A stretch of DNA of 64,000 bases, from the NCBI GenBank assembly GCA_046732855.1, contig JBKPNX010000110.1:74374-138373 (forward strand), read 5' to 3'. The notes below the pieces were generated by a model. The model was not told where the DNA came from and searched no databases. It was given only the letters and a program-made list of their open reading frames with translations. Every line of letters begins with the position of its first letter. The stretch's first letter is position 1. This document shows positions 1 to 8,280 of the stretch, in pieces. This DNA is from JBKPNX01 sp046732855 (GTDB lineage Bacteria; Pseudomonadota; Alphaproteobacteria; Geminicoccales; Geminicoccaceae). A program made the position numbers and the translations under genes.

Positions 1-2
1 TC

Positions 3-44
3 AAGACGCTGCAGCGGCTCGCGGCCGCGGCCAGTGGGCGCTGA
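3..44 (+). CDS. Possible 3' end of a gene entering from the left edge
   Basis: Reading from base 3 gives a short Ala/Arg-rich tail (KTLQRLAAAASGR) ending at a TGA. It is open to the window edge and could be the last codons of an upstream plus-strand gene. Too little is visible to name a family, and a 13-codon tail could be chance. Confidence 0.25.
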   Translation, partial: KTLQRLAAAASGR

Positions 45-145
45 ACACGAGATCCGTGCGGAGCGCACACGATGATCCGGCCAGCGGGGCCCGGGGCCAC
101 GCGCTCGAATGGTGCCAGAATCGTGAGTTGGTGCGCCGCACTTTC

Positions 146-234
146 GTCATCGCGAGACCGCGCAGCGGTCGCGGCGATCCAGACTGCTCGCGTTTTGCTG
201 GATCGCTTCGCGCCCTTCCGGCGCTCGCGATGAC
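146..234. repeat. REP-like nested inverted repeat
   Basis: The outer arms gtcatcgcgag (146-156) and ctcgcgatgac (224-234) are perfect reverse complements. Inside them cgatccag (175-182) pairs with ctggatcg (198-205). Such nested palindromes are typical of the dispersed intergenic REP/BIME-type elements of alphaproteobacteria. It lies between the left-edge gene end and the MFS gene; no coding sequence is supported here. Confidence 0.6.
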
Positions 235-260
235 AGCCATTATCACGCACCTTATTGCCG

Positions 261-1526
261 ATGCTGACCTCTAGGTGGCGGGTCCCGTTCGGGCCGCGAG
301 CCGGCGACGCCGGGGGCACCGACCGGCCCGACAGCGCGTACGCCTGGTGGCGCCTGCTCGCCTCGCTCGCGCTCAGCACCATGGGCGGCATCGGCCTGTG
401 GTCCGTAGTCGTGTCCCTGCCCGCGATCCAGGCCGAGTTCGGGGTCGACCGCGCCGACGCTTCGCTCCCCTACACCGCGACCATGGTCGGCTTCGCGATC
501 GGCGGCGTGCTGATGGGCCGCCTTGCCGACCGCTTCGGGATCGTCGTGCCCGCCGTGCTCGGCGGGCTCATGCTCGGCGTCGGCTACGTCGCTGCGGCGA
601 GCGCGACCGCGCTCTGGCAGTTCATGCTCGCGCAGGCGCTCCTGATCGGCATGCTCGGCAGCTCGGCCACCTTCGGCCCGCTGGTCGCCGACGTGTCGCT
701 CTGGTTCGTCCGGCGCCGCGGCATCGCGGTCGCGATCGTCGCGAGCGGCAACTATCTCGCCGGGACGCTCTGGCCGCCGCTGCTGCAAGCCGCGATCGAG
801 GCAGTTGGATGGCGTCAGGCGCACCTCGGCATCGGCGTGCTGTGCGTTTTGACCATGCTGCCGCTGGCACTCGCCCTGCGCCGGCGGCCTCCGGTCGAGG
901 ATGCCGGCGTGCCGCTCAGCGCCCGCGCCCTGACAGATACCTTGCGCATGTCGCCGGCGACGCTCCAGGCGCTGCTCGTGGTCGCTGGCCTCTCGTGCTG
1001 CATCGCCATGTCGATGCCGCAGGTGCACATCGTCGCCTACTGCGCCGACCTGGGCTACGGGCCGGCGCGCGGCGCCGAGATGCTCTCGCTCATGCTGGGT
1101 TTCGGGGTGGTCAGCCGCCTCGCCTCGGGCCTGATCGCGGACAAGATCGGCGGCGTCGGCACGCTCATCCTCGGCTCTACGTTGCAGTGCCTCTCGCTTC
1201 TTTTCTACCTGCCGTTCGACGGCCTCACCTCGCTCTACGTCGTGTCCGCGCTGTTCGGGCTGTCCCAGGGCGGGATCGTGCCGAGCTACGCGCTGATCGT
1301 GCGCGACTACTTCCCGGCGCGCGAGGCGGGCGCGCGGGTCAGCCTGGTGCTTATGGCGACCGTCGCCGGCATGGCGCTCGGCGGCTGGATGTCGGGCGCG
1401 ATCTTCGACCTGACCGGCTCGTATCGGGCGGCGTTCATGAACGGCATCGCCTGGAACCTGCTCAACATGTCGATCGCGTTCTGGCTGCTCCTCGGCCGCC
1501 TCCGCCCGTGCCCGGCGCCGGCCTGA
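261..1526 (+). CDS. MFS transporter
   Basis: A 421-residue inner-membrane transporter of the major facilitator superfamily with about twelve hydrophobic segments. The signature loop between helices 2 and 3 is visible as GRLADRFG (about residues 86-93), and a second charged loop (SRLASGLIADKIGG) follows in the C-terminal half, as expected for the duplicated 6+6 fold. The substrate cannot be read from the sequence; monocarboxylate- or drug-type exporters share this layout. The ATG at 261 is preferred, although a TTG two codons upstream is also open. It is followed by an unrelated small lipoprotein gene on the same strand. Confidence 0.85.
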   Translation: MLTSRWRVPFGPRAGDAGGTDRPDSAYAWWRLLASLALSTMGGIGLWSVVVSLPAIQAEFGVDRADASLPYTATMVGFAIGGVLMGRLADRFGIVVPAVLGGLMLGVGYVAAASATALWQFMLAQALLIGMLGSSATFGPLVADVSLWFVRRRGIAVAIVASGNYLAGTLWPPLLQAAIEAVGWRQAHLGIGVLCVLTMLPLALALRRRPPVEDAGVPLSARALTDTLRMSPATLQALLVVAGLSCCIAMSMPQVHIVAYCADLGYGPARGAEMLSLMLGFGVVSRLASGLIADKIGGVGTLILGSTLQCLSLLFYLPFDGLTSLYVVSALFGLSQGGIVPSYALIVRDYFPAREAGARVSLVLMATVAGMALGGWMSGAIFDLTGSYRAAFMNGIAWNLLNMSIAFWLLLGRLRPCPAPA

Positions 1527-1643
1527 CACGACGGAGCGCAATCCCCGCTCGGCAAGCCCCGGGGTGCGCCGGCGCGTTCGGAAGGGGGCTGGACACCTGG
1601 CGGTCTGCAGATCACGCTGAAAACCAATCGACGGGGAGCGCTG

Positions 1644-1910
1644 ATGAGCTGGCGTCGGATAGGGCTCGGCATTCCGGCGGTGCTTGCGGGGTGCGCTGCC
1701 CAGCCGCCGCCGGAGCCGCTCTACCTGTGGGAGGGGCACGTGGGCGGCGTGTGGTGCTATCATACCATCGCCGACCCGGACTGCTACTGGGCGCCGCTGC
1801 CCGATGAAGCGCATCGGCTGATCGCGAGCGCCCCCAACATCTACTTCGGCTGGCGGCCCCATCCGGCTCTCGAACCTGTGCCGGCACCGGTCGAGCCGAC
1901 CCACGACTGA
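1644..1910 (+). CDS. Small putative lipoprotein
   Basis: An 88-residue protein with a short basic start, a hydrophobic stretch and a lipobox-like VLAGC at about residues 14-18, so the mature protein would begin at a lipidated Cys. The mature part is rich in Trp, Tyr and Pro and has two further Cys (in VWCYH and PDCYW) that could form a disulphide. A GGGGAG sequence lies upstream of the ATG. I do not recognise the family; location in the cell envelope is inferred from the lipobox. Confidence 0.6.
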   Translation: MSWRRIGLGIPAVLAGCAAQPPPEPLYLWEGHVGGVWCYHTIADPDCYWAPLPDEAHRLIASAPNIYFGWRPHPALEPVPAPVEPTHD

Positions 1911-1999
1911 GCACGGCACCGACAATCAGTCCGGCCTGCCTCGACCGGGGCGACGTGGTCTCGATGTACCGGCATGGCTCCAGGTTGTAGGCCGCGCGC

Positions 2000-3424
2000 T
2001 CAGCTGAAACGCATCAGCAGGCGGACGAGCTTCCTGGTCCGCTCGCCGAACAGCTTCGGCGTGTAGTAGGCGCCGGCGGCGCGCTTCGAGGCCTCGCCAA
2101 AGGTCGGGTAGGGCGCGATGACCTGGGCCAGCGCGCCGATCTTGATGCCGTTCGCGATCGCCAGCACCCAGGGCTGGATCAACTCGCCGGCGCGTTCGCC
2201 GACGATGGTCGCGCCGTGAATGCGGCCGCGTCGGTCGACCAGCGCCTTGGCGAAGCCAGCAGTCTCCCGTTCAGCCTGCGCGCGATCGTTGTCGTCGAAA
2301 TCCCAGCGAAGAGGTTCGACCGCGATGCCGCGCTCCTTCGCCCGTGCCTCGGTCAGGCCGACCTGGGCCAGCTCCGGATCGGTGTAGGTGACCCACGGCA
2401 CGGCATGGTTCTCGACCTTGGCCGGCAGCCGGAAGAGGACGTTCTTGATCACCACGCTGGCGTGGTGCGCCGCCATGTGGGTGAACTGCAGGCCGCCCGT
2501 AACGTCGCCGATCGCGTAGACCCGCCTGTTGCTGGTGCGCAGGCGCGCGTCCACCTTGATGCCCGCTGCGCCGTACTCGATGCCGCCAGCCTCGAGGTCG
2601 AGACCCTCGACGTTGGCGCGCCGGCCGGCGGCCACCAACACATGGCTGCCGGTAATGCGCTGTTCGGCCTCGTTGTCCTCGATCATAAGCGCGATGCCGT
2701 TGCCGTCCCGCGCGACGCTGCGCACCCCGACCCGCTCGCGCAGGTCGATGCCCTCGGCGCGCAGCTGATCGTGCACCACCCGCACCGCGTCGGCATCGTC
2801 CTTGGGCAGGATCGACAAGAGCTCGAGGATGGTCACCCGCGCGCCCAGGCGCCGATAGGCCTGAGCCAGCTCGCAGCCGACCGGACCGCCGCCGATCACG
2901 ACCATGTGCTCCGGCCGCTCAGTCAGCTCGAACACCGTCTCGTTGGTCAGGTGGGGTATTTCGGCGAGACCCGCGATAGGCGGCACGGCCGGGGACGAGC
3001 CGGTCGCGACCACGATCCGGCGCGCCCGAATGCGCCGGCCGTCCGCCTCGACCTCCTGCGGGCCGACGAAGCGGGCATGAGCGCGGATCACGTTCACGCC
3101 GAGCTTCTCGAAGCGCTCCTTGGAGTCGTGCGGCGCGATCGCCGCGATCACCGCTTTGACGTGGTCATGCACGCCGGGGAAGTCGATTGCCGGCTCATGG
3201 CCGTTGACGCCGAAGCGCCCGGCGGTGCGAATCGCGTGCGCGGCACGGCCCGCCGCGATCAGCGACTTCGATGGCACGCAGCCGTAGTTCAGGCAGTCGC
3301 CGCCCATCTTGCCCCGCTCGATCAGCACGACCCTGGCGCCCATCTGGACCGCGCCGGCAGCGACCGCGAGCCCGCCCGAGCCCGCGCCGATCACGCACAG
3401 ATCGGTCCGTATCGGTTCAGCCAT
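2000..3424 (-). CDS. FAD-dependent pyridine nucleotide-disulphide oxidoreductase, mercuric-reductase-like
   Basis: A 474-residue flavoprotein of the lipoamide dehydrogenase/mercuric reductase family. It shows the FAD-binding GAGSGG (about residues 13-18), the redox-active pair in GGDCLNYGCVPSK (Cys44, Cys49), an NAD(P)-binding GGGPVG, and the second FAD motif in YAIGDVTG. The C-terminal dimerisation domain has APYPTFGE where dihydrolipoamide dehydrogenases have the catalytic HPT..E; the His is a Tyr, as in mercuric-reductase-like members. The vicinal Cys pair at the very C-terminus of true mercuric reductases is absent, so the substrate is unknown. The ATG at 3424 is chosen because AGGAG sits just upstream; the open frame runs on to 3523. 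Confidence 0.9.
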   Translation of the reverse strand: MAEPIRTDLCVIGAGSGGLAVAAGAVQMGARVVLIERGKMGGDCLNYGCVPSKSLIAAGRAAHAIRTAGRFGVNGHEPAIDFPGVHDHVKAVIAAIAPHDSKERFEKLGVNVIRAHARFVGPQEVEADGRRIRARRIVVATGSSPAVPPIAGLAEIPHLTNETVFELTERPEHMVVIGGGPVGCELAQAYRRLGARVTILELLSILPKDDADAVRVVHDQLRAEGIDLRERVGVRSVARDGNGIALMIEDNEAEQRITGSHVLVAAGRRANVEGLDLEAGGIEYGAAGIKVDARLRTSNRRVYAIGDVTGGLQFTHMAAHHASVVIKNVLFRLPAKVENHAVPWVTYTDPELAQVGLTEARAKERGIAVEPLRWDFDDNDRAQAERETAGFAKALVDRRGRIHGATIVGERAGELIQPWVLAIANGIKIGALAQVIAPYPTFGEASKRAAGAYYTPKLFGERTRKLVRLLMRFS

Positions 3425-3898
3425 GCCCTTCTCCTGAGGAACCGTGCGCGGCAGATGCAGAAACGAGACCGCAATCCCCGCGATCGATCGCCCAGGCTGC
3501 CTCGCACAGCACACCCGAGACATATTCCACTGCAGAAACGCTGCAACTGGCTGTCGGCTCCAGGTTCGATGTCCTCGGTCTGGCCTTGCCCTCGGCCGCA
3601 GGGTGACTCACGTCCTCCTCTCGGCCGCGTGACCAAGCGGCGTCATGGCGCTGCGCACGGGCGGCTGTCTGCGGACGTCAAAGAATCCTGCCGCGCGACC
3701 GAGCGGTCCGAGGCGGGCGAATCCCCGTCATCCGGTGTAGATCGCCAGAGTCGAGCCGGACCATGCCGGCTCCTGTTCCGCCAATCGCCTGTGCTCGGCT
3801 GATACTTCGCAGTGAACCGCCGCTCGCGCCGGCACTGCGAACCATCACGATGTCGCAACGGTGCGCTGCCGCGCCGCCGGATGGCCCTGCAACGCGCG
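3425..3898. other. Intergenic stretch without a recognisable gene
   Basis: This 474-base gap lies between the start of the flavoprotein gene and the 3' end of the NRDE gene, both on the minus strand, so it should hold the flavoprotein promoter. The open frames through it are Arg/Pro/Ser-rich and look like shadows. I see no convincing repeat, RNA or promoter element. Confidence 0.5.
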
Positions 3899-4744
3899 TT
3901 ACTCCCGGGGTACGCGCAACGAGATTCGCTCGAATGGCGCCTCGCCCGGTCGGCCGTCGGCGAACTTCATGATCGGCAAGCCTACCTCTGGCAGCGCGAT
4001 AAGGCAGCTGCTGAGGGTGCCGTAAGGGCCGTCGGTGACCACGGTCATCGCGCCACTCGGGGCGCCGTCCTCGGTCTCGCGCGCCGCCAGGAGCGCGATC
4101 CAGGCGTCCCAGTCATCGCGCGCCGGGTCAGGCGGCGGTGCGCTCCGAAACCGCGCCAGATAGCGTCGGATGCGCGCCGAGCTCAGGTCGTTGAGATCGC
4201 GCGCCGTGATCATCGACACGCCGGCCGGGAGCGGATGGCATTCGATCGCCGCTTCCCGAGCGGGACCGCCGATCGTGGCGCCCGGCAGCTGATGCGCAGC
4301 GGCCTCGCGCCACTCGCCGGTCGCGGTGCGAAAGGCGAACCCCGGCAGGTGGCCGGCGTGGCGGAGCCAGAATGCGTCCCGGTGGTCGGCGATGACCAGG
4401 TTGAATGGCCGGTAGGCGTGCGGGTCGAGGTCGCTCAGCGCCTGCGCGGCCGCCGCCGCATCGGCGTGATCGAGCGCCTCCAGCACCAGCTCGCCGCGCG
4501 AGCGCTTGCCCGCCACCGGTCCGAGCGTGCCGGTCCGGTTCAGCACGCCGGCGATCACGCCATAATCGTTGATGCCGAGCCAGCTGCCGCCGGCCTGCAC
4601 GTCCAGGCCGGCCACGACCTCGGCGCGATCGGGCCAATGCCGCGCGGGCGGACGGGCCGGGCGGCTCGCCAGCTCGTCGCGGTTGGCGGCGAGCACCAGG
4701 GGCCACGCCGCGCCGGGCCGCCTCAGGAGGACGAGAGTACACAT
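3899..4744 (-). CDS. NRDE family protein (TANGO2-like)
   Basis: A 281-residue protein with the hallmark N-terminal Cys (MCTLV) and the family motif NRDE at residues 21-24 (AANRDE), followed by GGSWLGIN and the mid-domain RPFNLVIAD. This is the NRDE/TANGO2 family, of N-terminal-nucleophile-like appearance, whose bacterial role is poorly defined; the eukaryotic relative is linked to lipid and haem handling. The start follows from Met-Cys having to be the first two residues. The gene is divergent from the zeta-subunit gene, with about 100 bases between the two starts. Confidence 0.88.
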   Translation of the reverse strand: MCTLVLLRRPGAAWPLVLAANRDELASRPARPPARHWPDRAEVVAGLDVQAGGSWLGINDYGVIAGVLNRTGTLGPVAGKRSRGELVLEALDHADAAAAAQALSDLDPHAYRPFNLVIADHRDAFWLRHAGHLPGFAFRTATGEWREAAAHQLPGATIGGPAREAAIECHPLPAGVSMITARDLNDLSSARIRRYLARFRSAPPPDPARDDWDAWIALLAARETEDGAPSGAMTVVTDGPYGTLSSCLIALPEVGLPIMKFADGRPGEAPFERISLRVPRE

Positions 4745-4843
4745 CGAGGCGCGCGAACCTCCCCGCGCTGGTCTGTCCGCCGTCGCACCATTATATTGGT
4801 GATGAGACGATCGGAACGACCACGTCACCGCGAAGGGGCCGGC

Positions 4844-5164
4844 ATGACCACATTCAATGACCGCGAACGCCAGGAGGAGACCCGCTTCAAGCATCAGCAG
4901 GAGCTGGCTTTCAAGGCGCGCAACCGGGGCAACAAGATGTTCGGCTTGTGGGTCGCGCAGCAGCTGGGCCTGAGTGGCGAGGCGGCCGACAGTTACGCCA
5001 AGGACGTGGTCGTCGCGGATTTCGACCTGCCCGGCGACGAGGACATCCTCACCAAGGTGAGGGCGGATCTCGAGGGCAAGTCGATTGAGATCAGTAATCA
5101 CCTTCTGCAAAAGCACCTGCGGGAATGTCGCGAGATTGCGGCGCAACAGATCAAGACCGGATAG
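4844..5164 (+). CDS. ATP synthase inhibitor zeta subunit family protein (DUF1476)
   Basis: A 106-residue soluble helical protein matching DUF1476 over its whole length, starting MTTFNDRE and containing the core KFxxQQEL-like and GLWVAQQLGLSG segments. In Paracoccus and relatives this family is the zeta subunit that blocks rotation of the F1-ATPase in one direction; its N-terminal segment is the inhibitory part. The family is essentially alphaproteobacterial and is an important clue to the host. The ATG is preceded by a GGGG-containing sequence. No ATP synthase genes are nearby, as is usual. Confidence 0.9.
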   Translation: MTTFNDRERQEETRFKHQQELAFKARNRGNKMFGLWVAQQLGLSGEAADSYAKDVVVADFDLPGDEDILTKVRADLEGKSIEISNHLLQKHLRECREIAAQQIKTG

Positions 5165-5392
5165 CGCCCGCGTGGCCCCGGGCTCCAGCCACGAGCCCCG
5201 CCAGCCTTACCGCGCCTGACCAGGAGCCGGCGACCACCGCCGTGGGTCCTCCACCGAACCTCCAGCTCAAGCGCCCGATGCAGCCCGCCGTGCCCGAAGT
5301 GGGTGGACCCAAGGGACCCGAGCCGACCCGCTACGGCGACTGGGAACGCGGCGGCCGATGCACCGACTTCTGATCCCGCCCGCGCTCGCGTG

Positions 5393-6361
5393 ATGAGCGC
5401 CGCCGAGCCCGGGGCCGGCACAGGAGGCCGCCGGCCGGCGGCCGCTTCAATCGAAACCACCTCGCGGCCGGACGCCGGCGGGTCGCTCGCGCCGGCGGGC
5501 ATCGTCCTCCTGGTCGCCCTCACCATCACCTGGGGCGTCAACTGGCCGATGATGAAGCTGGCGCTCCTCGAGGTACCGCCCTGGACTTTCCGCAGCCTCT
5601 GCCTCATGGTCGGCGGCGGCGCTCTGCTCATCCTCGCGCGTGCCGCCGGCACGCCGATGGGCGTGCCCTGGCGCCTCCTCCCTGCGCTGGCGCTGGTCTC
5701 GCTGTTCAACATCACCGGCTGGCATCTGTTCTCGGCGTACGCGCTCCTCCACACTGGATCGGGGCGGGCCGCGATCATCGGCTACACCATGCCGCTCTGG
5801 GCCTCGTTGCTCAGCATCTGGGTGCTCGACATCCGCCCGACCGCGCGTCAGCTCGCGGCGCTCCTGCTCGGCATGGCGGCTCTCGCGCTGCTGATGTTCA
5901 AGGATTTCGGCGTGCTCGGCGCCGCGCCAGTCGGGGCGCTGCTGATGCTCGGCGCCGCGCTCTGCTGGGCGATCGGCACGGTGCTGGTCAAGAAGTTCGC
6001 CTGGGGTGGCCTGGAGATCACCGCGCTCACCGCTTGGCAGCAGCTGATCGGCGGCGTGCCGATCGTGCTCGGCTGGTGGCTGCTCGAGCCGATGCCCGAT
6101 CTGCGCACGCTCAGCCTGCCGTCCGCGCTCGGCCTCGCCTATGCCGTCTTGATCGCCTCGATCTTCTGCCAGACGGCGTTTTTCAAGCTGCTGAGCCTGC
6201 TCCCGGCGCACGTCGCGGGGATCAGTGTGCTGCCGGTTCCGGTAGTCGGCGTGATCAGTTCCGCCCTGATCCTGGCCGAGCCTGTGGGTCCCGCCGAGAT
6301 CGCGGCGCTCGCGCTGGTGGTCGGCGGCCTGTTCCTGTTGGTCCGTCCGGCGGATCGCTGA
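5393..6361 (+). CDS. DMT-superfamily (EamA) transporter
   Basis: A 322-residue inner-membrane protein with two EamA repeats and about ten hydrophobic helices. The first repeat opens with LTITWGVNWPMMK and closes before the central FGVLG loop; the second ends in the typical ALVVGGLFLLV. Members export small metabolites such as amino acids. The frame is open from 5303, but the ATG at 5393 avoids a long Pro/Ala-rich leader; the gene still keeps about 35 polar residues before the first helix. The substrate is unknown. Confidence 0.85.
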   Translation: MSAAEPGAGTGGRRPAAASIETTSRPDAGGSLAPAGIVLLVALTITWGVNWPMMKLALLEVPPWTFRSLCLMVGGGALLILARAAGTPMGVPWRLLPALALVSLFNITGWHLFSAYALLHTGSGRAAIIGYTMPLWASLLSIWVLDIRPTARQLAALLLGMAALALLMFKDFGVLGAAPVGALLMLGAALCWAIGTVLVKKFAWGGLEITALTAWQQLIGGVPIVLGWWLLEPMPDLRTLSLPSALGLAYAVLIASIFCQTAFFKLLSLLPAHVAGISVLPVPVVGVISSALILAEPVGPAEIAALALVVGGLFLLVRPADR

Positions 6362-6686
6362 GCCATCCGGCACTCGGCCCTCTGTGCTGCACGAGGCACG
6401 GCGCGCGCGTTCACCGCCCCTCTAGCTCGAGCAAAGCCCAGGAGGCGTGGCAATACCGTGCGAGACCCACGCTCGGCACGTGGGTCGGTTTGCCACTCCC
6501 GCAGGATCGGAGCCTGGCTTGGTCCAGATGGCAACTGACCCACGACCCCGAATTGGAGCCGCTCTCGACCGCATTGCCGCTTCGGCTCGGCGGGCTTACT
6601 GTCCAAGGCAAACGCGCCTTCGCCCGAACGTCCGGCGCGCGCCGCTGGGCGCGCCGGCCGGAGGAGCAGCGGGCAAGAGGCTTATC
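6362..6686. other. Intergenic stretch with a terminator-like hairpin
   Basis: This 325-base gap separates the EamA gene from the YbaK-like gene. The only structure I see is a perfect 8-bp stem, gacccacg (6464-6471) pairing with cgtgggtc (6479-6486) around a 7-base loop, followed by ggtttg. It could end the EamA transcript, but it lies about 100 bases past the stop and lacks a real U-tract. Confidence 0.35.
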
Positions 6687-7160
6687 ATGACCATCGCATC
6701 GACCGTACAGCGTTACCTCGTCGGGCAGGGCATCCAGTACGCGATTCTGAGCCATCCGATCACCGCGTCGTCTTCGGCGACCGCCCAGTCGGCCCACATC
6801 TCCGGCGATTCCATTGCCAAGACGGTGGTGCTGCGCGACGGCGACGTCGGCTATGTGCTCGCGGTGGTCCCGGCCTCGCACCACCTCGATCTCGACCTGG
6901 TTCGGAAATCCCTCGGCCGATCCGTTGCGCTCGCCTCCGAGCAGGAAATCGGCCGGTTGTTCCCCGATTGCGATCTGGGCGCGATCCCGCCGCTTGGTCA
7001 GGCGTACGGCCTCGACGTGATCCTCGACGACGGCTTGGCAGAGCTCGAGGAAGTTTGTTTCGAGGGCGGTGATCACCGGACCCTGGTCAAGGTTGGCGGC
7101 GAGCAGTTCATCGAGATGATGTCTGGTGCGAGGCACGGCCGCTTCAGCAGCCACGACTGA
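6687..7160 (+). CDS. YbaK/EbsC-type aminoacyl-tRNA deacylase domain protein
   Basis: A 157-residue single-domain protein of the YbaK/ProX editing family, which hydrolyses mischarged aminoacyl-tRNA in the cytoplasm. The Lys of AKTVVLRD at about residue 45 matches the catalytic Lys region of the family, followed by the strand VLAVVPASHHLD and the Gly/Pro loop GAIPPLG. Which tRNA it acts on cannot be told. The frame is open from 6447, but the ATG at 6687 gives the family's normal length. The opposite-strand open frame over the same bases has no family features. Confidence 0.82.
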   Translation: MTIASTVQRYLVGQGIQYAILSHPITASSSATAQSAHISGDSIAKTVVLRDGDVGYVLAVVPASHHLDLDLVRKSLGRSVALASEQEIGRLFPDCDLGAIPPLGQAYGLDVILDDGLAELEEVCFEGGDHRTLVKVGGEQFIEMMSGARHGRFSSHD

Positions 7161-7268
7161 TTGCGGGCGCAAAAGTGCCCGACGGCGATTCACATTACGT
7201 TGGATCCGGCCGCGTCCCTGCCCCTGGCTGGCGAGGCCGCTCAGGCGGACCGCCGGCGCGTCCGCCCG

Positions 7269-7859
7269 TCAGTGCACGTGGTCGGGCACGAGCTCCCCGA
7301 CGCTGCGCGCGACCGGCGGCGGCATCGGCTCGCCCAGGACGTAGGCCCGCGCGCCGGGGTGCAGCGCGATCGGGCTCGCCTTCGGATCGGCGAAACGGGC
7401 GCCGGGGATCAGCGCCGCGTTCCCCCCGAGCGTCCGGGCCACCTGATAAGCATGGTGGGCGGGGAAGTCCGGACGACTCACCAGCAGATAATCGCCGAAC
7501 GCGAACAGCGCGTTCAACTCCGTAGGCCCGAATGCCGCAAACGGTGCGCGGCCGTCGCGCAGCGCGGCGACGTCGACCAACGACAGCAGAGCCACCTCGA
7601 GCTGACCGGTGGTCAGGAGGCTGGCGAGGCGCCAGGGATCGGGCCCGCGGGTGACCCGGGCGCTGCTCTCCGGAAGCTCGGTCGCGAGCAACTCGGCGAT
7701 CTTCTGGCCGAGCGGGTAGGTCGGCGCGTCGGCCTTGCTGGTGCCGATCAGCAGATGTCGCCGCCGGTAGACCTGCCACTGCCGATAGGGCGTATGCGCG
7801 CCCGCCACGAACCAGGCGGTCGCGATCAGGCCGGATTGCAGCAAATTCCGACGCAGCAT
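7269..7859 (-). CDS. TAXI/TRAP solute-binding-like protein
   Basis: A 196-residue protein beginning with a hydrophobic signal or anchor (MLRRNLLQSGLIATAWFVAG), then a segment LLIGTSKADAPTYPLGQ that resembles the start of TAXI-family periplasmic binding proteins. It is much shorter than the roughly 320 residues of a full TAXI protein and probably has only one lobe plus linker. No TRAP permease lies nearby. The open frame extends to 7955, but the Met at 7859 places the signal peptide at the N-terminus. Family assignment is tentative. Confidence 0.6.
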   Translation of the reverse strand: MLRRNLLQSGLIATAWFVAGAHTPYRQWQVYRRRHLLIGTSKADAPTYPLGQKIAELLATELPESSARVTRGPDPWRLASLLTTGQLEVALLSLVDVAALRDGRAPFAAFGPTELNALFAFGDYLLVSRPDFPAHHAYQVARTLGGNAALIPGARFADPKASPIALHPGARAYVLGEPMPPPVARSVGELVPDHVH

Positions 7860-8280
7860 GCGAGCGAGACCAGACCCGGGCCAAAGAAGCACGAGATCTA
7901 GCGGAGTTCTGTGCCGACGTACAACCCCGCGCTTATCGCGCCGTGACCTCGTCACCTCATCGGTTGGCGCAGCTGCGCCAGAGAGATCCCGTCTCGCGCC
8001 GGATTGACTTCAATGTCGGGGAGACAGACCGCTCCCGACCCACCTGTCCGAACGAGGTCGCAGCATCCCGCTCCCTGCGCGATCTTTCGGGCGAGCGTTG
8101 GCCACGGTTCCTGGATCGGCGCTGGCCTGAGCTTCCCTCGAGCCCCCGTGCTGCAGTCAGGTAGCGGGAATCAATGCTCCCTGGCATACTGAGCAGGTCG
8201 GGGCCGAAGGAAGGGCTCTGATCTGATTCGAGAACGCGAGCTTCGAACTCGCGCGAGCGCTTCTGAGGGTTGACCGGGGC
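7860..8280. other. Divergent intergenic region
   Basis: These 421 bases separate the minus-strand TAXI-like gene from the plus-strand penicillin-binding protein gene and should contain both promoters. No convincing -35/-10 pair, repeat or small gene was recognised. Confidence 0.4.

Noticed and set aside
252..1925. A 557-codon minus-strand open frame opposite the MFS gene
   Set aside because: Its composition (Arg, His, Glu, Asp, Pro) is typical of antisense frames in GC-rich genes, while the plus strand encodes a clear transporter.
6411..7193. Minus-strand frame opposite the YbaK-like gene
   Set aside because: The plus strand carries recognisable YbaK motifs and normal length; the minus frame has none.
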